IMG/VR virus record: IMGVR_UViG_3300005264_000020
Location: 1-36,914 of that record
Strand: one strand, 5' to 3'
Length of the DNA: 36,914 nt
Origin: a virus
In this document: positions 15,827-22,250 of the stretch, piece by piece
Layout: every line of letters starts with the position of its first letter
Numbering within the stretch: the stretch's first letter is position 1
Notes under the pieces: generated by a model
Told to the model about the DNA's origin: nothing
Seen by the model: the letters and a program-made list of their open reading frames with translations, nothing else
Databases searched by the model: none
Translations under genes and position numbers: made by a program

Positions 15827-15960
15827 CTATAACATAACACTACGTCTAAGAATTGCTGATAATGAACCGTTGTTACCCATCAGAATTTTGATTTTAATGC
15901 TAATTCAACTGCGTTTACACCTTTGTATCATTTTTATACCACTATCACCAGTAAATCAAA
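15827..15960 (-). pseudogene. Minus-strand gene remnant downstream of the ART-like pair
   Basis: Read on the minus strand, coding-like peptides appear in changing frames: TGDSGIKMIQ, then GVNAVELALKSKF, then MGNNGSLSAILRRSVML ending at a stop at 15827-15829. Together they look like the C terminus of a degraded protein, possibly virion-related judging from the Gly/Asn/Ser content. No intact frame exists. Confidence 0.35.
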
Positions 15961-15961
15961 A

Positions 15962-16486
15962 TTAATTTAAAGTTTTGTGTATATTTTTATTTGTTAATGT
16001 TATTCCTTTGTCTGCAATGATTTCACCTTCCTCCATTCCCATTTCTGTTGTTAACTCATCAAAATCATAATTGTCTAACATAGAAGAAGAATACATATAA
16101 GTTATATATGCTTGGATATTTAATATTGTGTCTTTTGTTGTTAATTTCTTTTTGAATATGATTTTAACACCTTTATTTTTAGTAGTTGACTTACTTTTAT
16201 CTGTTAGGAACTTAGATGCTCTTTGTTCTGTATCTGTCCAACTGCTATAATTCTTTAGTAATAATGATTTTCCATTAGTTAAATCATCAATTATTGTTTG
16301 TGGTAGTACCATTGCTCTGTAATAATTACCACCAGTTTTGAATGGTTGTGGAATTATTTTTTTATATGATGCAATTGTATTAATGTATTTTTTGTCATTT
16401 TTAAATATCCAATTTTCAACTGCTTTTACTAATTTAGCGTTAAAGAACTCATTTGTTTCTGTGATTAATGATTTTAAATTTATCAT
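15962..16486 (-). CDS. Putative mono-ADP-ribosyltransferase (R-S-E class)
   Basis: 174 residues. After a phage-style N terminus (MINLKSLITE) the protein shows the three landmarks of R-S-E ADP-ribosyltransferases in order: Arg57 in NYYRAM, a Ser-x-Thr-like YSSWT at 80-84 followed by ASKFL, and a C-terminal ExE at Glu153-x-Glu155 (EEGEIIAD). These groups bind NAD and transfer ADP-ribose to Arg or other residues, as T4 Alt and ModA do to host RNA polymerase. The target here is unknown. It overlaps the upstream 16483 gene by 4 bases on the minus strand. No secretion signal, so action in the infected cell or delivery with the virion is inferred. Confidence 0.6.
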   Translation of the reverse strand: MINLKSLITETNEFFNAKLVKAVENWIFKNDKKYINTIASYKKIIPQPFKTGGNYYRAMVLPQTIIDDLTNGKSLLLKNYSSWTDTEQRASKFLTDKSKSTTKNKGVKIIFKKKLTTKDTILNIQAYITYMYSSSMLDNYDFDELTTEMGMEEGEIIADKGITLTNKNIHKTLN

Positions 16487-17241
16487 ACTGTTAATTTTTC
16501 AATGCTTGTTATATAATTTGGTGGTATATTTTCTAATGTGAATATTCCATTTGGTGTATTTACATCTTTCATAAATCTAATATTTTTAATATATTTGGTT
16601 TCTATATCTATAACGGATATTTCTGTTTCTTTGGGGTATAATAATTTAGCAAGTATATTTATTTGCTTTGTGTCTAATATGAAATAAACTCGATTATTGT
16701 GTTGTGTTATTTTATTTTTCGATTTTGGGATTAATCCATATTTTTCGATTTTATCAACATTGATTGTTTTTGTGATGTGGTAAATATGCTTAGGCAATTT
16801 GTCAATTAATAAATCAAATTTTGGTTCAAACTGTAATGTTACCATATTTGAATTTAATTTAGTTATATCAAAATTGAGAGTATTTAACATTTTACCTTTG
16901 TCTTCTGAATAATATAATATATTTGATATGAACCAACCTAAATTATTCATTAATTGTATGATGTCGTTATACAAATGCTGTTTAAATGCAAATGGTGTTA
17001 AATTTACATTAAGAATATCATTACTCTGTTTGTATAATTTGATATTACCGTTAAACTTTTTATTGAAATATATAAACACACTACTAATTGGTTGGGTTGT
17101 AATTAAACCTTCATATAATTTATTTTGTGTGTTTTTATTTTTGTGGTGGAGTATGAGAGCATTACTATAACCATTTAAACTAGGTGTTTTGATTAATTCG
17201 TCTTTAACAAATTTATTTATTATTTTTGATAACTTATCCAT
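16483..17241 (-). CDS. ADP-ribosyltransferase-fold-like protein, first gene of the pair
   Basis: 252 residues. The N-terminal 145 residues are unfamiliar. The C-terminal part has IYHIT (His155), EKYGLIPKS (167-174), RVYFILD (184-190) and GIFTLENIPPNYI (232-244). This Y-H-x-T, GLxPKS, RVYF order resembles ART/KptA-like folds with H-Y-E type landmarks and many uncharacterised phage proteins. NAD use is inference; E237 is a candidate final acid. Operon with the R-S-E type gene downstream, sharing an ATGA overlap. The start faces the + strand promoter region at 17270. Confidence 0.45.
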   Translation of the reverse strand: MDKLSKIINKFVKDELIKTPSLNGYSNALILHHKNKNTQNKLYEGLITTQPISSVFIYFNKKFNGNIKLYKQSNDILNVNLTPFAFKQHLYNDIIQLMNNLGWFISNILYYSEDKGKMLNTLNFDITKLNSNMVTLQFEPKFDLLIDKLPKHIYHITKTINVDKIEKYGLIPKSKNKITQHNNRVYFILDTKQINILAKLLYPKETEISVIDIETKYIKNIRFMKDVNTPNGIFTLENIPPNYITSIEKLTV

Positions 17242-17269
17242 TCTATTTTTAATTATAAATATAATATAA

Positions 17270-17301
17270 TTTGGTTTGTAAAAATATTATGTGTACTTTT
17301 G
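17270..17301 (+). promoter_or_regulatory. Bacteroidota-type promoter
   Basis: TTTG at 17270-17273, a 20-base spacer and TACTTTTG at 17294-17301 match the consensus. The 17242-17374 gap also holds a possible 14-residue ORF at 17325-17369, too short to support. Confidence 0.65.
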
Positions 17302-17374
17302 TAAAAAAAGAAAAACTTATCAAAATGACAAACGAAATTTTTCAAGGATTTAGAAACGATTTAAAATAATAAAA

Positions 17375-17545
17375 ATGAAAAAACTAACTAACTATTTAAT
17401 TACGTGGGTATCAATTTTTTTAATTATATGTGAACTTACATATATTCAAGACACCGATAATTTCCAATTTACAACAAGTGGAATATTGATAGCAGCATTC
17501 TTTTCAACAATAAATACATTAATTTTTAAATACATAAAAATCTAA
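17375..17545 (+). CDS. Small two-span membrane protein
   Basis: 56 residues: MKKLTNYLITWVSIFLIICEL forms the first span, a polar stretch (TYIQDTDNFQFTTS) follows, and GILIAAFFSTINTLIFKYIKI the second. First substantial gene behind the 17270 promoter. Function unknown. Confidence 0.55.
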   Translation: MKKLTNYLITWVSIFLIICELTYIQDTDNFQFTTSGILIAAFFSTINTLIFKYIKI

Positions 17546-17549
17546 AATT

Positions 17550-17942
17550 ATGTCAAAAGCATTTCGTTTTATGATAATAAGAATAGTAGTTATTCTAGCT
17601 ATAATAGGAAGTTCTCCTGTTCGATTTATCAATTGTGTGTTTATGTCATTTTCTAATGCATTTTACACTAAAAATGACAAGGCATATGATATAATGCTAT
17701 GGCTGGTTAATAGAATTGATTATCCTATTTGCTACACAAATAAAGAGCCAAATATTATGTATTCATTTTTTGGATTATCATATAATGTGTATGACCATAA
17801 AGATGACCATACAAAAATGTTATTTCTCCACATGAGAAACAGTAATAAAAAACATGAACGTGTTGGAATAAGAAAAGCAAATAATAAACTCAGATATTAC
17901 TTTTATTTAACTCTTAACAAATACAAGATTATAGATAATTAG
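17550..17942 (+). CDS. Membrane-anchored hypothetical protein
   Basis: 130 residues. An N-terminal basic-hydrophobic segment (FRFMIIRIVVILAIIGSS, about residues 5-22) is a signal anchor. The remainder is soluble with several Tyr/His/Cys residues and a basic C terminus. No family recognised. It is the last ordinary phage gene before the cassette-like segment. Confidence 0.6.
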   Translation: MSKAFRFMIIRIVVILAIIGSSPVRFINCVFMSFSNAFYTKNDKAYDIMLWLVNRIDYPICYTNKEPNIMYSFFGLSYNVYDHKDDHTKMLFLHMRNSNKKHERVGIRKANNKLRYYFYLTLNKYKIIDN

Positions 17943-17985
17943 TAACAATTAAAAATAAATGAAATTAAAGCAAATGTTATGAGTA
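17939..17985 (+). other. Left junction of the cassette-like array (site A)
   Basis: GTTATGAGTA at 17976-17985 is the first copy of the core repeated at 18528 and, in variant form, at 18986. Its left partner is weak: only TTAGTAAC at 17939-17946 could pair with it, so this may be an insertion point rather than a full attC-like site. TGAGTA/TACTCA at 17980-17996 can also form a small hairpin. Confidence 0.4.
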
Positions 17986-18029
17986 TTTTCTTACTCAAAT
18001 GTTAAAATATATTAAATTGCGTATACAGA

Positions 18030-18061
18030 TTTGCACGTTTAATTTATTTAACGTATATTTG
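18030..18061 (+). promoter_or_regulatory. Promoter inside the first cassette
   Basis: TTTG at 18030-18033, a 20-base spacer and TATATTTG at 18054-18061, a full consensus match, 41 bases before the start at 18103. Its presence means the first cassette brings its own transcription, which among integron cassettes is typical of toxin-antitoxin or regulator cassettes. Confidence 0.65.
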
Positions 18062-18102
18062 TAGTATAGAAATTTAGTTATACACATTTAAAAATAAATA
18101 TC

Positions 18103-18250
18103 ATGAACGAGTTGGCGGACAAAAACATTTACATCCAGAGAAGTAAGTGAATTACTTTCAGAATTATATGATGAATTGCAAGAGAAAAAAACAAACTACT
18201 CCTGCTTGGAGGATTTTGAAACTCAGAACGGTGTAAGAAATGAAAAATAA
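18103..18250 (+). pseudogene. Small regulator-like gene with a one-base insertion
   Basis: The start MNELADK is followed within 8 codons by a stop in the wrong frame. Removing one A from the A5 run just after codon 6 restores a 48-residue protein: MNELADKTFTSREVSELLSE, then LYDELQEKKTNYS and a stop at 18248-18250. The TSREVSELL segment looks like a helix-turn-helix or small DNA-binding helix pair. The lesion is in a homopolymer, so a sequencing error is possible. Confidence 0.5.
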
Positions 18251-18360
18251 TAAATAAAAGCGAATTAGCCCGACAAATCGGGCTTTCTCGCACTTCTGTT
18301 GAAAATAAATCGAAGAAAATCAATTATAATAAGTTTTCAGAAGATGAAGAAAAAAACTAA
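18244..18360 (+). pseudogene. Helix-turn-helix fragment
   Basis: 38 codons without a start encode INKSELARQIGLSRTSVENK followed by a Lys-rich tail and a stop at 18358-18360. SELARQIGLSRTSV is a clear Cro/CI-type helix-turn-helix core. It lies in a different frame from the 18103 gene and overlaps it slightly; a one-base change would let the ATG at 18241 region feed into it. Probably the remnant of a phage or antitoxin-type repressor. Confidence 0.45.
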
Positions 18361-18427
18361 AAAAAGTTATGTTGAGGCTTGCAAAAGAGATAATGCAAGA
18401 TTACTCTTAACGGTTAACTGCTATTGA
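18344..18427 (+). CDS. Possible 27-residue basic peptide
   Basis: ATG at 18344 opens a Lys-rich 27-residue frame (MKKKTKKSYVEACKRDNARL and a short tail) that ends inside the closing site of the first cassette. Too short for confidence; such overlap of a cassette ORF with its attC site is common in integrons. Confidence 0.25.
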   Translation: MKKKTKKSYVEACKRDNARLLLTVNCY

Positions 18428-18535
18428 AACGTTACGTTTAACAGCGTAACTTTTAAAAGTAGTACACCTTATCAAAACAGAATTAAACACGCATTACTGA
18501 CTAACTAGTAATGTTTTCAAATCAAATGTTATGAG
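18402..18535 (+). other. attC-like site B, closing the first cassette
   Basis: The left end TTACTCTTAACG followed by GCTATTGA (18401-18428) matches the left end of site C (TTACTCATAACG and GCTATTGA) almost base for base. The right end is GTTATGAG at 18528-18535. TTGAAA at 18424-18429 pairs with TTTCAA at 18515-18520. The terminal region holds two small hairpins, 18427-18431/18435-18439 and CATTACT/AGTAATG at about 18491-18512. Overall pairing is weaker than in site C. Confidence 0.45.
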
Positions 18536-18584
18536 TTTTATATTCATCTCATTTGCAAATATTAACTTTTAAATAATTATCAAA

Positions 18585-18908
18585 ATGAAAATCAAGCAAG
18601 AAGTAAATAAATGTGAAGAATGTCAATTTAGAAAAGAATTTTATTGCACAAAAGATGGGCATAGCATATCCGATGCAGTAGTAAACAGCAAAATCTCTCA
18701 AAACTGCCCTTTTAATAAAAAGAAAAGAAAAGTTAAAGCTATTGATAGAGTTACAACTGACAGACTTCAAATGGTGTTAAGAATGGCTGGGATTGAATTA
18801 CCTTTTAGTTTAATTGATAACGTTATTGATTTAGTTGAATTAATAGAAGATAAGGGGGGTAACGTATCTTTAAAAGATATTGAAAATTTAAAATCTGAGT
18901 GGCAATAG
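18585..18908 (+). CDS. Cys-rich small protein, cargo of the second cassette
   Basis: 107 residues. An N-terminal Cys cluster (CEECQFRKEFYC, then NCPF) spans residues 10-45 and probably binds zinc. After a Lys/Arg linker (NKKKRKVKAIDRV) comes a helical domain (about 60-107) with LPFSLIDNVIDLVELIED. Cytosolic. No family recognised. The stop at 18906-18908 directly precedes site C. Codon choice is less A/T-biased than in the phage genes around it. Confidence 0.65.
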   Translation: MKIKQEVNKCEECQFRKEFYCTKDGHSISDAVVNSKISQNCPFNKKKRKVKAIDRVTTDRLQMVLRMAGIELPFSLIDNVIDLVELIEDKGGNVSLKDIENLKSEWQ

Positions 18909-18996
18909 TTACTCATAACGAATACGGCTATTGAGGCGTTTAATTTTTTTTATTTTCTAAAAAATTAAATGACTTCAAAGCCGCTGTTATAGCTAT
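18909..18996 (+). other. attC-like site C, closing the second cassette
   Basis: A long imperfect inverted repeat with the attC plan. ATAAC 18915-18919 pairs with GTTAT 18986-18990 (outer R arms). An unpaired spacer follows (5 bases left, 2 right). CGGCT 18925-18929 pairs with AGCCG 18979-18983 and TTGA 18931-18934 with TCAA 18975-18978 (L arms), leaving A18930 as a single extrahelical base. An 11-bp A/T stem, 18939-18949 with 18959-18969, forms the variable tip. The R-spacer-L order and lone bulged base are hallmarks of integron recombination sites. The RRRY part of the R core is not conserved. Confidence 0.6.
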
Positions 18997-19023
18997 CTTT
19001 TAATTATCATTTATAAATCAATC

Positions 19024-19782
19024 ATGAATAAAAAATATTTTAAGGCATTTATCAGAACTGTAAAAACAATTGATGTAGAAACCAGAGGGGATGATTTAGA
19101 ACATTCCAATATCATTCGGGAACCATTAATTTTAGCCTCTGATAAAAAAGAAGTAAAAGCAATCCTTTTAGAAAAATATCCTCAATTTTTTCAGAAAAAT
19201 AAGGTATATGAAAAAGGGACAAAAGATAATGCACAATTCTTTTATGTCGTTATATTTGAGCTGTATAACCATGAAAAACAACTAATAGAAGAGGGTGGAT
19301 GGCGATGTAATGAATGTGGACAAATACATAAAAATAAATACGAATATAAACCAATGATTAATGAAAAATTATTTGGGGCAGATAAATTATTTTGCGGATT
19401 TGATTGTTTTGAAAAATATAAACAAAAACATTTTAAAGATTTAACTATGTTTGAGGGCGAAAATTATTATGTAAAAAAAGAAAGCCCAAATTACATTTAC
19501 AAAATTACTGAAAAATTAACAAATAGATGTTATATAGGAAAAACAAGGAACGAACCGTTTTTTCGATGGTGGAACCACCTTTCAAAAAGTAGCTCTCCGT
19601 TTGGTTTATATTTAAGAAAAACAAAATTAAGTGAATGGACTTTTGAAGTAATCGAAGTTTTGCCATCTAATATTGAAGATAAACAGGTTTTTGAAATCGA
19701 GAGTAAATACATAGTTGAATTTGATGCTATCAATAACGGTTTTAATGCTTTAATTAGCAACAAATCGGCTGTATTGAATTAG
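19024..19782 (+). CDS. Zinc-ribbon plus GIY-YIG nuclease-like protein, cargo of the third cassette
   Basis: 252 residues in two parts. Residues 1-130 form an unfamiliar alpha/beta domain with a CxxC...CxxxC zinc site (Cys95, 98, 124, 128; WRCNECGQIH and FCGFDCF). Residues 155-245 are a GIY-YIG nuclease domain: YIYKIT 157-162, CYIGKT 169-174, Arg181 in FFRWWNHL, Glu224/226 in FEIESKYI and NNGFNAL at 237-243. GIY-YIG enzymes cut DNA as homing, restriction or repair nucleases. Whether this one acts in defence, inter-phage competition or element mobility is unknown. It is the largest cassette cargo. Confidence 0.75.
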   Translation: MNKKYFKAFIRTVKTIDVETRGDDLEHSNIIREPLILASDKKEVKAILLEKYPQFFQKNKVYEKGTKDNAQFFYVVIFELYNHEKQLIEEGGWRCNECGQIHKNKYEYKPMINEKLFGADKLFCGFDCFEKYKQKHFKDLTMFEGENYYVKKESPNYIYKITEKLTNRCYIGKTRNEPFFRWWNHLSKSSSPFGLYLRKTKLSEWTFEVIEVLPSNIEDKQVFEIESKYIVEFDAINNGFNALISNKSAVLN

Positions 19783-19821
19783 CTATAACGTAATGCTTGG
19801 AGCACCTAATTGCTACTATTA
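19779..19821 (+). other. Right junction of the cassette-like array (site D, half site)
   Basis: TTAGCTATAACG at 19779-19790 overlaps the stop of the 19024 gene and is the complement of the third unit's start (GTTATAGCTA at 18986). The matching right half cannot be recognised: phage coding sequence resumes by 19821. The site is either truncated or its right arm has decayed. Confidence 0.4.
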
Positions 19822-20087
19822 TGGTTGAAAGTATCTACATATTAATTGGTTATCCACAATATGAATTTGTTAATAAAATTTGCTATCGAAAAGCTTATAT
19901 GACAAATTCAAAATCATGTAAATATCAATACCGTAAAAGAAGAAAAATAAAAATAAGCAAAAAAGGTAAAAACAATGAAGTTAAATTGGGCTATTGGTTG
20001 TATCGTGGTAAGACTAGAAAGTTTATACCATTAACCAAATTGCATCACCGTCTTAAAAAATTAAAACATGAAAATGGATATATTTGA
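19821..20087 (+). CDS. Small basic hypothetical protein
   Basis: 88 residues from ATG 19821 (MVESIYILIGYPQYEF), very basic (SKSCKYQYRKRRKIKISKK at about 33-51) with an aromatic WLYRGKTRKFIPL segment. Nucleic-acid binding is plausible. The frame is open upstream to 19797 only through a TTG inside the cassette junction, so the ATG is preferred. Overlaps the next gene by 20 bases. If the cassettes were inserted here, the original 5' context of this gene has been replaced. Confidence 0.6.
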   Translation: MVESIYILIGYPQYEFVNKICYRKAYMTNSKSCKYQYRKRRKIKISKKGKNNEVKLGYWLYRGKTRKFIPLTKLHHRLKKLKHENGYI

Positions 20088-21078
20088 TTATAATATTAAT
20101 GAATTTAAAGTTATACCTACCAATAAACAAATATTAGAAGTAATTGGTAAAGCTGGGTTATTAGAACAGCGAATAACTGAGGGTGAAATATTAACTGTTG
20201 AAAATAGTGATATAGCATTTCATGCTAATAAAATCATTAAGAACTTAGATAAATCTGAATTAGGTAATATTTTACATTCAAGCCCTTATGATACATCAAA
20301 AAAATGGAAACCTAAACCAATTAAAATGATGTATTTAATTACAAAGCAAATAAATGATAATGTAATTAAAATGCTTAAACAACCAATCCCACGATTTTTA
20401 GCTGTGAGTATTACTGGGTTAGGTGGTACTGACATAGAACCAAACGTTCCATCATACCAAGAAACATTTGTTGCATTATATAAATTGGTACAAAGTGGTT
20501 TTGATGTGAATGATTTAGTAATTAGAATAGACCCACTATATCCATGAATTAATACACCTGATGTAAACTATGATTTATTAAATACTATTATAAAGGCATG
20601 TCATACATTAGGAGTAACGCAGATTTATACAAGTGTGTTTGATATTTATAAGAACACACCAAATAAAATGTTATCTAAATTGAATTTGAGTGTATATCAA
20701 AATAATGGTATTAAAATTGAAAATGCCATTCATGCGAATGAACCATATTTAAAACAAACGTTTGATGAAGTGGATGAAATGATATTTAATATAAGCAATG
20801 GAAACATTCAACATATTTTGTGTGGGGAAATTTCTTCGGTATTTCCAACTCATGCAATTAAAGTGGGATGTTTGAATGAAAAGCGAATAGAGCAAACATT
20901 ACAAACTAATGTGGTAGGAATTAAAGATAGAAAAATAGGAGATAATAATGTCCAGCGAAGTAATTGTTTGTGTGTAATAACAGATAAAGGTAAAAAGGTT
21001 AAACGCCAAGCATTAACACATAATGATAAATGTGGACATAGTTGTATTGGGTGCTATATTCACAATAACACTAATTAA
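20068..21078 (+). pseudogene. DUF1848/SplB-like Fe-S protein interrupted by an in-frame TGA
   Basis: One continuous frame of 336 codons with a single TGA at 20545-20547. The first part ends SITGLGGTDIEPNVP (115-129) and RIDPLYP; the second runs on as INTPDVNYDLL to a C-terminal CGHSCIGCY (Cx3Cx2C). The order TGxGGTxxEPNVP, GF, RIDPxxP, then Cx3Cx2C matches DUF1848 and related SplB-like proteins that bind a [4Fe-4S] cluster at the triad. After the stop the sequence keeps its coding character, so the lesion is recent, a base error, or recoding. GGA (Gly) or TGG (Trp) to TGA are one-base explanations. Alone, neither half would be complete. Confidence 0.6.
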
Positions 21079-21080
21079 AC

Positions 21081-21111
21081 TTGCATTATTAAAATATTAT
21101 ATATATCTTTG
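21081..21111 (+). promoter_or_regulatory. Bacteroidota-type promoter
   Basis: TTG at 21081-21083, a 20-base spacer and TATCTTTG at 21104-21111, directly after the DUF1848-like gene and 15 bases before the start at 21127. Confidence 0.6.
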
Positions 21112-21126
21112 TGAAAAATAAAAAAA

Positions 21127-21255
21127 ATGGATAAACCTATAAATTATAGTGGTACGTTAAAAATAAAAGAATTTGGTACGACTAAAGGATATATAACAAT
21201 ACTATGTACTGCGTGTGCATATAAATCAAATCGAAACTGGATAAAAGATAAATAA
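21127..21255 (+). CDS. Tiny Cys-containing protein
   Basis: 42 residues with one CTAC pair near residue 29 in a basic C terminus. It could coordinate zinc as a dimer. First gene behind the promoter at 21081; ends 2 bases before the next start. Function unknown. Confidence 0.5.
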   Translation: MDKPINYSGTLKIKEFGTTKGYITILCTACAYKSNRNWIKDK

Positions 21256-21257
21256 AT

Positions 21258-21626
21258 ATGAAATGGAATTATAGAGTATGTACAAAATTACATAAGTATC
21301 CCAAACACGATGAACTTGTTAGGTTATTTTCTATTTATAGTGTTTATTATGAAAATGGAACACCTTGTAGTTATGGTGTGGTAGATGTTAATGGTGTGGA
21401 GCAACCACAAAACCCTGTATCAAATTGGGAAGATTTTGGTGATTTGCATGGTACACACAAATTGATAAAAACTGCATTTAAAAAACCAATATTAGATTTA
21501 GATAATTTCCCAACTGAATATATTGATAAGACTGTAATTAAATATATGTTAAAAACCCCAAAATTATTAAAACACATAAAGTCTCAGTTGACTACATATT
21601 TTAATAAAAAGGATTATTCTTCATAA
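21258..21626 (+). CDS. Hypothetical protein
   Basis: 122 residues. The N-terminal half (RLFSIYSVYYENGTPCSYGV near 22-41) reads as a beta-hairpin domain seen in many small Bacteroidota phage proteins; the C-terminal half is Lys-rich helix. Its 3' end overlaps the convergent 21601 gene by 26 bases. Confidence 0.65.
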   Translation: MKWNYRVCTKLHKYPKHDELVRLFSIYSVYYENGTPCSYGVVDVNGVEQPQNPVSNWEDFGDLHGTHKLIKTAFKKPILDLDNFPTEYIDKTVIKYMLKTPKLLKHIKSQLTTYFNKKDYSS

Positions 21627-21903
21627 CCTCAATTTCATCTTCTAATAACAAACATTTTGAAATGAAGTTATCAGTATCATCTGTAGTCAAATCAAACCAT
21701 TCACCCAATATATGTTTATGGTGAAACCTTCTATGTAGTAAATACTCAATCTTAATAAAGTTGAATGTTTTGTGAAAATGTATAATTGATAACTGGGATG
21801 GATTGCCAACTTGTAATTCTTTCAACCTATACTCTAATTTCTTAGTAGTATAGCCAATTTTGAAGTAGTTACCATCAGTAATTAAATAAACAAATCCAAT
21901 CAT
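21601..21903 (-). CDS. T5orf172/MUG113-type GIY-YIG-like protein
   Basis: 100 residues on the minus strand. GFVYLI at 3-8, KIGYT at 16-20, an Arg-rich helix (RLKELQVGNP), IEYLLHRRFHHKH and a final GEWFDL match the T5orf172 domain, a GIY-YIG superfamily branch found in phages and toxins. Nuclease activity is likely from the superfamily but not demonstrated. It is a lone minus-strand gene between + strand runs, suggesting independent acquisition. Confidence 0.75.
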   Translation of the reverse strand: MIGFVYLITDGNYFKIGYTTKKLEYRLKELQVGNPSQLSIIHFHKTFNFIKIEYLLHRRFHHKHILGEWFDLTTDDTDNFISKCLLLEDEIEVMKNNPFY

Positions 21904-21925
21904 TTTTTTTGGTTTTAATCGTTTT

Positions 21926-21941
21926 ATTAATTATAATTAAT
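21926..21941. repeat. 16-bp A/T palindrome in a divergent gap
   Basis: A perfect palindrome of only A and T between the divergently read 21601 and 21973 genes. Low information content; a protein-binding site is possible but weakly supported. Confidence 0.25.
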
Positions 21942-21972
21942 AAATAGAAATAATAAAAATAGCAGAATAAAT

Positions 21973-22230
21973 ATGAGTATATTCAAACGATTTTTACAAC
22001 CTAAATCCAAACAACGAACATTTGTTTATTGTCCACATTGTCCACATTGTAAACATGAAATGGTTGGTTCAAACTCTTTGGTTAGGGATGTTTATGTACG
22101 TGGGACTAATGTAGTTCATTATAAATGTACAAAGTGTAGTTTTAATTCATATTGGAATTTTGACCATCCTGTAATATTTCAAGTGGACAACGATACTGCA
22201 TTTGCATATAAGAAAAAATTTAAACTTTAA
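21973..22230 (+). CDS. Zinc-ribbon protein with duplicated CPH unit
   Basis: 85 residues. The first Cys pair is followed by an extra one (YCPHCPHCKHE, residues 20-30) owing to a 9-base tandem duplication at 22032-22049. The partner pair is CTKC near 54-57, then an aromatic tail. Without the duplication it would be an ordinary CxxC/CxxC ribbon. Nucleic-acid or protein binding is inferred. Confidence 0.65.
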   Translation: MSIFKRFLQPKSKQRTFVYCPHCPHCKHEMVGSNSLVRDVYVRGTNVVHYKCTKCSFNSYWNFDHPVIFQVDNDTAFAYKKKFKL

Positions 22231-22250
22231 ACTTAATAAATTATATAATT

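Larger units (their letters stand above)
17977..19820 (+). mobile_element. Integron-like gene-cassette array without integrase
   Basis: Three head-to-tail units. Unit 1 starts GTTATGAGTA (17976) and its closing site opens TACTCTTAAC (18403-18412), complementary at 9 of 10 positions. Unit 2 starts GTTATGAGT (18528) and its closing site opens ACTCATAAC (18911-18919), 9 of 9. Unit 3 starts GTTATAGCTA (18986) and its closing site opens TAGCTATAAC (19780-19789), 10 of 10. Complementarity between a unit's start and the 5' arm of its own 3' site is diagnostic of circularising integron cassettes. The base after GTT is A as in consensus, but the rest departs from GTTRRRY. Coding bias and G+C also differ from the phage genes around it. 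No integrase or attI is visible in the window. Confidence 0.55.

Noticed and set aside
18268-18285. Rho-independent terminator (AGCCCGA/TCGGGCT)
   Set aside because: The 7-bp stem falls within the codons of a clear helix-turn-helix core and is followed by TCTCGC, not a T-run.
19797-19820. TTG start eight codons upstream of the 19821 gene
   Set aside because: These codons lie in the cassette junction and encode an unrelated peptide; the ATG at 19821 is a better start.
22202-22250. N-terminal extension of the small membrane gene at 22251
   Set aside because: It overlaps the end of the previous gene out of frame and has a poor Lys/Asn-rich sequence; joining frames at about 22306 gives a natural protein.
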